Shown here piece by piece: positions 4,287-8,395 of a stretch of 8,395 bases of DNA. Made by a program: the position numbers and the translations under genes. Source of the stretch: JAAGZL01 sp964628835 (lineage in GTDB: Bacteria > Pseudomonadota > Gammaproteobacteria > Chromatiales > Chromatiaceae); contig CAZVME010000105.1 of assembly GCA_964628835.1 (NCBI GenBank), positions 1 to 8,395 on the forward strand, read 5' to 3'. The stretch's first letter is position 1. Each line of letters begins with the position of its first letter. Under the pieces are notes generated by a model that saw nothing but the letters and a program-made list of their open reading frames with translations, did not search any database and was not told the DNA's origin.

Positions 4287-7200
4287 TGCCCCGCCACCTT
4301 GTACAGGGCCTGGGTGATCTGCCCCAGGGAAGCCACTCGCACCGTATCCAGTAGTTCGCAAAAGATGTTGCCCTTGCTGACGGCGCACTCTTGAAGTGAG
4401 CTGAGCGCATCTACTGCCGCATCCGCATGCAGCGCCTTGAATGCGGCCACATCCCTTACCTGTGCATCCCGCTCCTGTTGCGAGGAGCGAATCAGTGGTG
4501 CATCGCACTGGGCAATCCTGGTGTTATCATATGTTGTAAATGTATTAACCCCGATGATGGGCAGAGTGCCGTCGTTTCTGCGTTGCTCATACAACAGGCT
4601 CTGCTCCTGGATGCGCCGGCGCTGATAGCGTGACTCCATGGCTGCAAGTACGCCACCTCTCTCCGAGATGCGCTCGAACTCCACATAGACCGCAGCCTCC
4701 ACCAGGTCGGTCAACTCATCAATGATGAATGAACCCTGCAGGTTGTTCTCGTTTGCACTCAGCCCATATTCACGATTGATGATCAGTTGGATGGCCAGGG
4801 CGCGGCGCACCGTCTCTTCGGTGGGGGTGGTGACCGCTTCATCTGCGGCGTTGGTGTGCAGGCTGTTACAGTTGTCATTGATGGCATTCAAGGCCTGCAA
4901 GGTGGTGCGGATATCATTCAGCCCGATCTCCCGGGTATGCAGACTGCGGCCAGAGGTCTGAATATGATATTTCAGGCGCTGGCTGCGAGGGCTGGCCCCA
5001 TAGTAATCACGCATGGCCAGGGACCAGATGCGTCTGGCCACTCGACCGATTACGGCGTACTCCGCATCCATACCATTACTGAAAAAGAAGCTGAGGTGGG
5101 GGGCAAACTGATCTACATGCATGCCGCGGGCCAGGAAATACTCCACCAGGGTAAAGCCGTTGGCCAGAGTGAATGCCAGCTGAGTCACTGGGTTGGCCCC
5201 GGCCTCGGCGATATGGTAACCGCTCACCGACACGCTGTAGTAGTTGTGCATGGCATTGCTGCTGATGAAACCCTGGACATCGCCCATCAGACGCAGGGCG
5301 AACTCGATGGGGAACAGGCACTCGTTCTGCGCCTGGTCCTCCTTCAGGATATCCGCTTGCAGGGTGCCGCGCAGTTGGGTCAGGGTCTCCTCCTTGATTT
5401 TTGCATAGGTCCCTGCATCCACCAGATCGGCCCCAGACACCCCCAGCAGACCCAGCCCCAGACCACTATGCCCATCCGGTAGTTCGGAGCGATAGACCGG
5501 GCGTGAGGCGTCCCGGTACAGCTGTTGGATCTGTTTCTCGGCGCTGTCCCTGTTGCCGCTGCTGTGTAACCACTTCTCCACCTGTTGATCGATGGCGGTA
5601 TTGATGAAGCAGGCCAGGGCGATGGCTCCTGGTCCGTTGATGGTCATGGATACCGAGGTGTTGGGTTGGCACAGATCGAAACCGGAGTAGAGGCGTTTGA
5701 AGTCATCCAGGGTGGCCACAGATACGCCGGACATGCCGATGCGTCCATGGATGTCTGGGCTGGCAGCTGGGTCTTCCCCATACAGGGTGATGGGGTCGAA
5801 GGCGGTGGAGAGCCGGATGGCGCGCTGCCCACGGGCCAGAAAGTGGAAGCGGTGGTTGGTGTTCTCTGCGCTTCCGGCCCCGGCAAACATGCGGGCCGGG
5901 TCTTCGCTGGTGCGACGATAGGGAAAGACCCCAGCGGTGAAGGGGAACTTACCGGGCAGGTTCTCCTTTAGCAGAAAACGCAGTAGCTCACCCCAGTCCC
6001 GAGTGCGCGGCAGGGCGATCTTGGGCAGCTCGGTCTCACTCAGGGTGGTGATGTAGTTATCACCCACATACTCCTGGCCGCGGATCTGGTAGCGGTACTC
6101 TGCATCCAGATATTGTTGCTGCTGTTGCGGCCAGTTGCGTAGCAGGCTCAGTGACTCTTTGCTCAGCCCCTTCAGGGCCTGCATGTAGTTCTGCCTGAGT
6201 TGTTGCAGGCTGGGGTCGGCGTCATCATTACTGTAGCTGTCATAGGGTGACAAGGGTTCCGGCAACAGGGGGTCATTAAGACTGCCCAGGCTTCTGAAAC
6301 AGGCCTGGGCCCGGATGGCCAGTTCGGCCTGGTCTTCGATATGGGTATCCATAACCTGCCCCTGGATTGCTATCTCTGCCAGGTACTGTCTACGCTCCAC
6401 CGGGATGATGGTGGTGCTGCCGCTGGTTGGTTGTGGCGGCGTCAGATCCAGACGCCACTGCTCGGCATACCGGTGGTCGAGTTGGGCGATTTTGTCACAC
6501 AGCTGTTGGAACAGATCCCTGATGCCGGGGTCGGCAAAGTGATTGGCCTGGGTGGCAATTACCGGTGTTTCAGTATCGGGCAGTTGGGTTGTCTCATGTT
6601 CAATGCGCCACTGTTTGCGCACCTCGGACAGGGCATCCTTGGCGCCCAGGCGGTCGGCCTTGTTCAGCGCCACCAGATCGGCGTAGGCCAGCATCTCGAT
6701 CTTCTCCAGCTGGCTGGGTGCGCCAAAGTCACTGGTCATGACATAGATGGGGATGTCCACCAGATCGATGATCTCGGAGTCGCTCTGGCCGGTGCCGGCG
6801 GTCTCCACCAGCAACAGGTCAAACCCCAGCCCACGCAGATAGCTGATGCAGTGCGCCAGGTGGACGCTGGTGGCCAGATGACGGCGGCGGGTGGCCAGGG
6901 AGTGTAGAAACAGGTTTGGATTTACGGTGTTGTTGATACGGATGCGATCACCCAGCATGGCGCCACCTGTGCGATGGCGGGTGGGGTCCATGGTCAGGCA
7001 GGCGATGTGAATATCCGGCAGTTGTTCAAACATCAGTCCCAACAGTTCATCGATCAGGCTACTCTTGCCGGCACCGCCGGTGCCGGTGATGCCGATTACC
7101 GGGCAGTTGGTCGCCGTGGTGTCTGGGTGTTGCGGCTTCAGGTCGCCAGACAGATGCTGCTGCTCTATGGCGCTGATGGTCTGGGCTATGGCGCGCTGGT

Positions 7201-7699
7201 CTTCAATTGGAGGATGCGCCGTTGCGGTTCGATAGTGGAGTTGAGCGCGGGTGCGGTCGATCACATCCTGCACCATGCCCTGCAGTCCCATGCTCAATCC
7301 ATCTTCGGTGGTATACACTCGGCATACACCGGCGGCTTCAAGCTCCCGCGCCTCCTGCTGGGTGATGGTGCCACCACCACCCACGAACAGTTGTATGGTC
7401 TCGGCGTGGTGCCGTTTGAGTTCATCCAGCAGATAGCGGAAGAACTCCATGTGACCACCCTGGTAAGAGCTTACCGCAATGGCGTCTGCGTCCTCCTGGA
7501 TTGCGGCCCGTACGATCTCGGCTACGCTGCGGTTGTGGCCCAGGTGGATTACTTCGCCACCCTGTTCCAGGAATAGACGCCGGATTACGTTTATGGCCGC
7601 ATCGTGTCCATCGTACAGGGCGGTGGCGGTTACAAACCGCAGTGGGGCGTTCCACTGGTTGTGGGGTGTGGTTTGGTGCAGAGAGGCGAGTCGTGACAT
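4268..7699 (-). CDS. icmF: Fused isobutyryl-CoA mutase (IcmF)
   Basis: The enzyme uses adenosylcobalamin to interconvert isobutyryl-CoA and n-butyryl-CoA, and in some members isovaleryl-CoA and pivalyl-CoA. The 1143 residues fall in the IcmF order. The B12-binding domain is at about 20-150, with DGHDAA (30-35, His32 the likely cobalt ligand), SSYQGGH (77-83) and GGGGT (107-111). The G-protein chaperone domain is at about 200-415, with P-loop GTGGAGKS (206-213), ETAGTGQSD (299-307) and NKAD (346-349). A helical linker follows, then the mutase barrel at about 560-1120 with PYRRTSEDP (593-601), RMFAGAG (603-609), PNTSVSMTINGPG (679-691), SGYHIAEAGANP (826-837) and TQLAF (839-843). Phe605 stands where methylmalonyl-CoA mutases have Tyr, favouring the butyryl-type substrate (inference from family alignment). 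The length is slightly above the usual 1090 or so. AGGGA seven bases upstream supports the start at 7699. No frameshift or missing motif is seen. Confidence 0.96.
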   Translation of the reverse strand: MSRLASLHQTTPHNQWNAPLRFVTATALYDGHDAAINVIRRLFLEQGGEVIHLGHNRSVAEIVRAAIQEDADAIAVSSYQGGHMEFFRYLLDELKRHHAETIQLFVGGGGTITQQEARELEAAGVCRVYTTEDGLSMGLQGMVQDVIDRTRAQLHYRTATAHPPIEDQRAIAQTISAIEQQHLSGDLKPQHPDTTATNCPVIGITGTGGAGKSSLIDELLGLMFEQLPDIHIACLTMDPTRHRTGGAMLGDRIRINNTVNPNLFLHSLATRRRHLATSVHLAHCISYLRGLGFDLLLVETAGTGQSDSEIIDLVDIPIYVMTSDFGAPSQLEKIEMLAYADLVALNKADRLGAKDALSEVRKQWRIEHETTQLPDTETPVIATQANHFADPGIRDLFQQLCDKIAQLDHRYAEQWRLDLTPPQPTSGSTTIIPVERRQYLAEIAIQGQVMDTHIEDQAELAIRAQACFRSLGSLNDPLLPEPLSPYDSYSNDDADPSLQQLRQNYMQALKGLSKESLSLLRNWPQQQQQYLDAEYRYQIRGQEYVGDNYITTLSETELPKIALPRTRDWGELLRFLLKENLPGKFPFTAGVFPYRRTSEDPARMFAGAGSAENTNHRFHFLARGQRAIRLSTAFDPITLYGEDPAASPDIHGRIGMSGVSVATLDDFKRLYSGFDLCQPNTSVSMTINGPGAIALACFINTAIDQQVEKWLHSSGNRDSAEKQIQQLYRDASRPVYRSELPDGHSGLGLGLLGVSGADLVDAGTYAKIKEETLTQLRGTLQADILKEDQAQNECLFPIEFALRLMGDVQGFISSNAMHNYYSVSVSGYHIAEAGANPVTQLAFTLANGFTLVEYFLARGMHVDQFAPHLSFFFSNGMDAEYAVIGRVARRIWSLAMRDYYGASPRSQRLKYHIQTSGRSLHTREIGLNDIRTTLQALNAINDNCNSLHTNAADEAVTTPTEETVRRALAIQLIINREYGLSANENNLQGSFIIDELTDLVEAAVYVEFERISERGGVLAAMESRYQRRRIQEQSLLYEQRRNDGTLPIIGVNTFTTYDNTRIAQCDAPLIRSSQQERDAQVRDVAAFKALHADAAVDALSSLQECAVSKGNIFCELLDTVRVASLGQITQALYKVAGHYRRCM

Positions 7700-7956
7700 A
7701 CAACAGTCCCTGAACGGTTATGTCCTCTTCCAAGTATAGACCTCGGCTCCGAGTGAATTCCTTCAGGGTGGCGCCTTCGGAACCCTCCGCGACCGGCAAG
7801 GTCAGAAAAATTAGCCATACTTGAAAGAGATACAGCCCCTGATACGGCTAGGTTTCGAGCGGTCAGGGTCTTTTGTTATCTGCTGGCACAAGGGGAGGTT
7901 TCAGTAGCAGTTCAGAAACATACAAATAGATGCAGTTGATTGGAGTGGAGAACACT
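7700..7956. promoter_or_regulatory. Divergent intergenic region between icmF and the acyl-CoA dehydrogenase
   Basis: The region holds the icmF ribosome site (AGGGA on the minus strand, 7707-7711) and the dehydrogenase site (GGAG, 7947-7950, six bases before ATG). On the minus strand TATACT (7733-7738) is a plausible icmF -10 without a good -35. On the plus strand TTGAAA (7821-7826) resembles a -35 but has no convincing -10. Two small inverted repeats, CTCGGctCCGAG (7742-7753) and GACCggcaaGGTC (7791-7803), could be operators or RNA hairpins. No known operator is recognised. Confidence 0.4.
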
Positions 7957-8395
7957 ATGGATCAACAGTTGCAGAAGTTCCGACAGGAGGTGCGCGCTTT
8001 TGCGCAAGCTGAGATTGCGCCGCGTTCTGTTCAGATCGATCTGGACAATCGTTTTCCGCCGGATCTGTGGCGCAGTCTGGGGGCGGCGGGACTGCACGGC
8101 ATCACCATCCCCAAACAGTATGGCGGCAGGGAGCTGGACTATCTGCATCATGCCATCGCCATGGAGGAGATATCCCGCGCCTCCGGTTCCATTGGCCTCT
8201 CCTACGTGGCCCACTCCAACATCTGTCTGGATAATCTCTATCGCATCGGAAATGCCGAGCAGCGGGATAGGTTTGTTCCGGGTCTCTGTAGTGGTGAGTT
8301 AGTGGGTGCCCTGGCCCTGTCTGAGCCGGAGGCCGGTTCCGATATCCTGGGTTGTTTAAGCGCCCGGGCGGTGCAGCAGGGCGAGCACTGGCTGG
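7957..8395 (+). CDS. Acyl-CoA dehydrogenase, isovaleryl-CoA dehydrogenase-like, 3' end beyond the window
   Basis: The visible part is 146 codons, about a third of the roughly 385-390 residues usual for the family. These FAD enzymes oxidise acyl-CoA to the 2-enoyl-CoA and pass electrons to electron-transfer flavoprotein. The N-terminal helical domain has features typical of isovaleryl-CoA dehydrogenase: VRAFAQAEIAPR, GLHGITIPKQYGG (45-57), AMEEISRASGSIGLSY (68-83) and AHSNIC (85-90). The acyl-CoA dehydrogenase signature ALSEPEAGSD (120-129) is complete. The start at 7957 is chosen for GGAG six bases upstream. An in-frame ATG at 7930 would add nine residues but has no ribosome site. Isovaleryl-CoA is the leucine-degradation intermediate and a possible side substrate of IcmF, so the divergent pair fits branched-chain acyl-CoA breakdown. 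The catalytic Glu lies outside the window, so substrate specificity is not proven. Confidence 0.9.
   Translation, partial: MDQQLQKFRQEVRAFAQAEIAPRSVQIDLDNRFPPDLWRSLGAAGLHGITIPKQYGGRELDYLHHAIAMEEISRASGSIGLSYVAHSNICLDNLYRIGNAEQRDRFVPGLCSGELVGALALSEPEAGSDILGCLSARAVQQGEHWL

Noticed and set aside
4787..5482. Plus-strand open frame of 231 residues opposite icmF
   Set aside because: It lies wholly antisense to a well-conserved enzyme, is glycine/glutamine-rich low-complexity shadow sequence, and has no recognisable domain. The frames at 6341-6907 and 6974-7576 are rejected for the same reason.
7422..7799. Minus-strand frame overlapping the icmF start
   Set aside because: It runs out of frame through the conserved IcmF B12-binding domain. 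Only its first 30 or so codons are intergenic, and nothing supports them.

Overview
The window joins three blocks from a proteobacterial chromosome. The protein families suggest a gammaproteobacterium, but nothing here fixes the genus. The left third is AT-rich foreign-looking DNA. The right half is GC-rich core-metabolism DNA.

(1) Positions 1 to about 2590 are an integron cassette array. It has four recognisable attC sites (480-564, 988-1059, 1659-1733, 2111-2170) and five cassettes, the last running off the left edge. All cassette genes read on the minus strand, away from the integrase. The cassette junctions can be set exactly, because the first bases of each complete cassette match the complementary core (R'') at its own 3' end: TTAGTT/AACTAAC, TTAAGT/ACTTAAC, TTATGC/GCATAAC twice. 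No cassette product belongs to a family I recognise. All five look membrane-bound: a lipoprotein (partial), two proteins with two membrane spans, one with a winged-helix-like N-terminus and a C-terminal anchor, and one with two or three spans. In the three cassettes that begin with GTTATGC, the core itself supplies the ATG of a five-codon mini-ORF, which ends in TGA at the same distance each time, on or just before the gene start.

(2) Positions 2583-4096 hold the recombination platform: an attI-like site, a tandem pair of 25-bp repeats, a possible integrase promoter, and intI on the plus strand. The integrase is an unusual long form, 460 residues when restored against about 320-340 for typical IntI, because of an N-terminal extension of about 140 residues. 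It is broken by one extra A in an A8 run (3420-3427). Unless the shift is a sequencing error or is bypassed by slippage, the product lacks every catalytic residue and the array is frozen. Between intI and the next gene is a short ORF with coding character and an internal TAA (4131-4286).

(3) Positions 4268-8395 are metabolic DNA. On the minus strand is a complete icmF, encoding the fused B12-dependent isobutyryl-CoA mutase with its built-in G-protein chaperone (1143 residues). Divergent from it on the plus strand is the start of an acyl-CoA dehydrogenase that most resembles isovaleryl-CoA dehydrogenase. Together they point to branched-chain acyl-CoA (leucine/valine) metabolism. intI and icmF converge, with no clear terminator between them.
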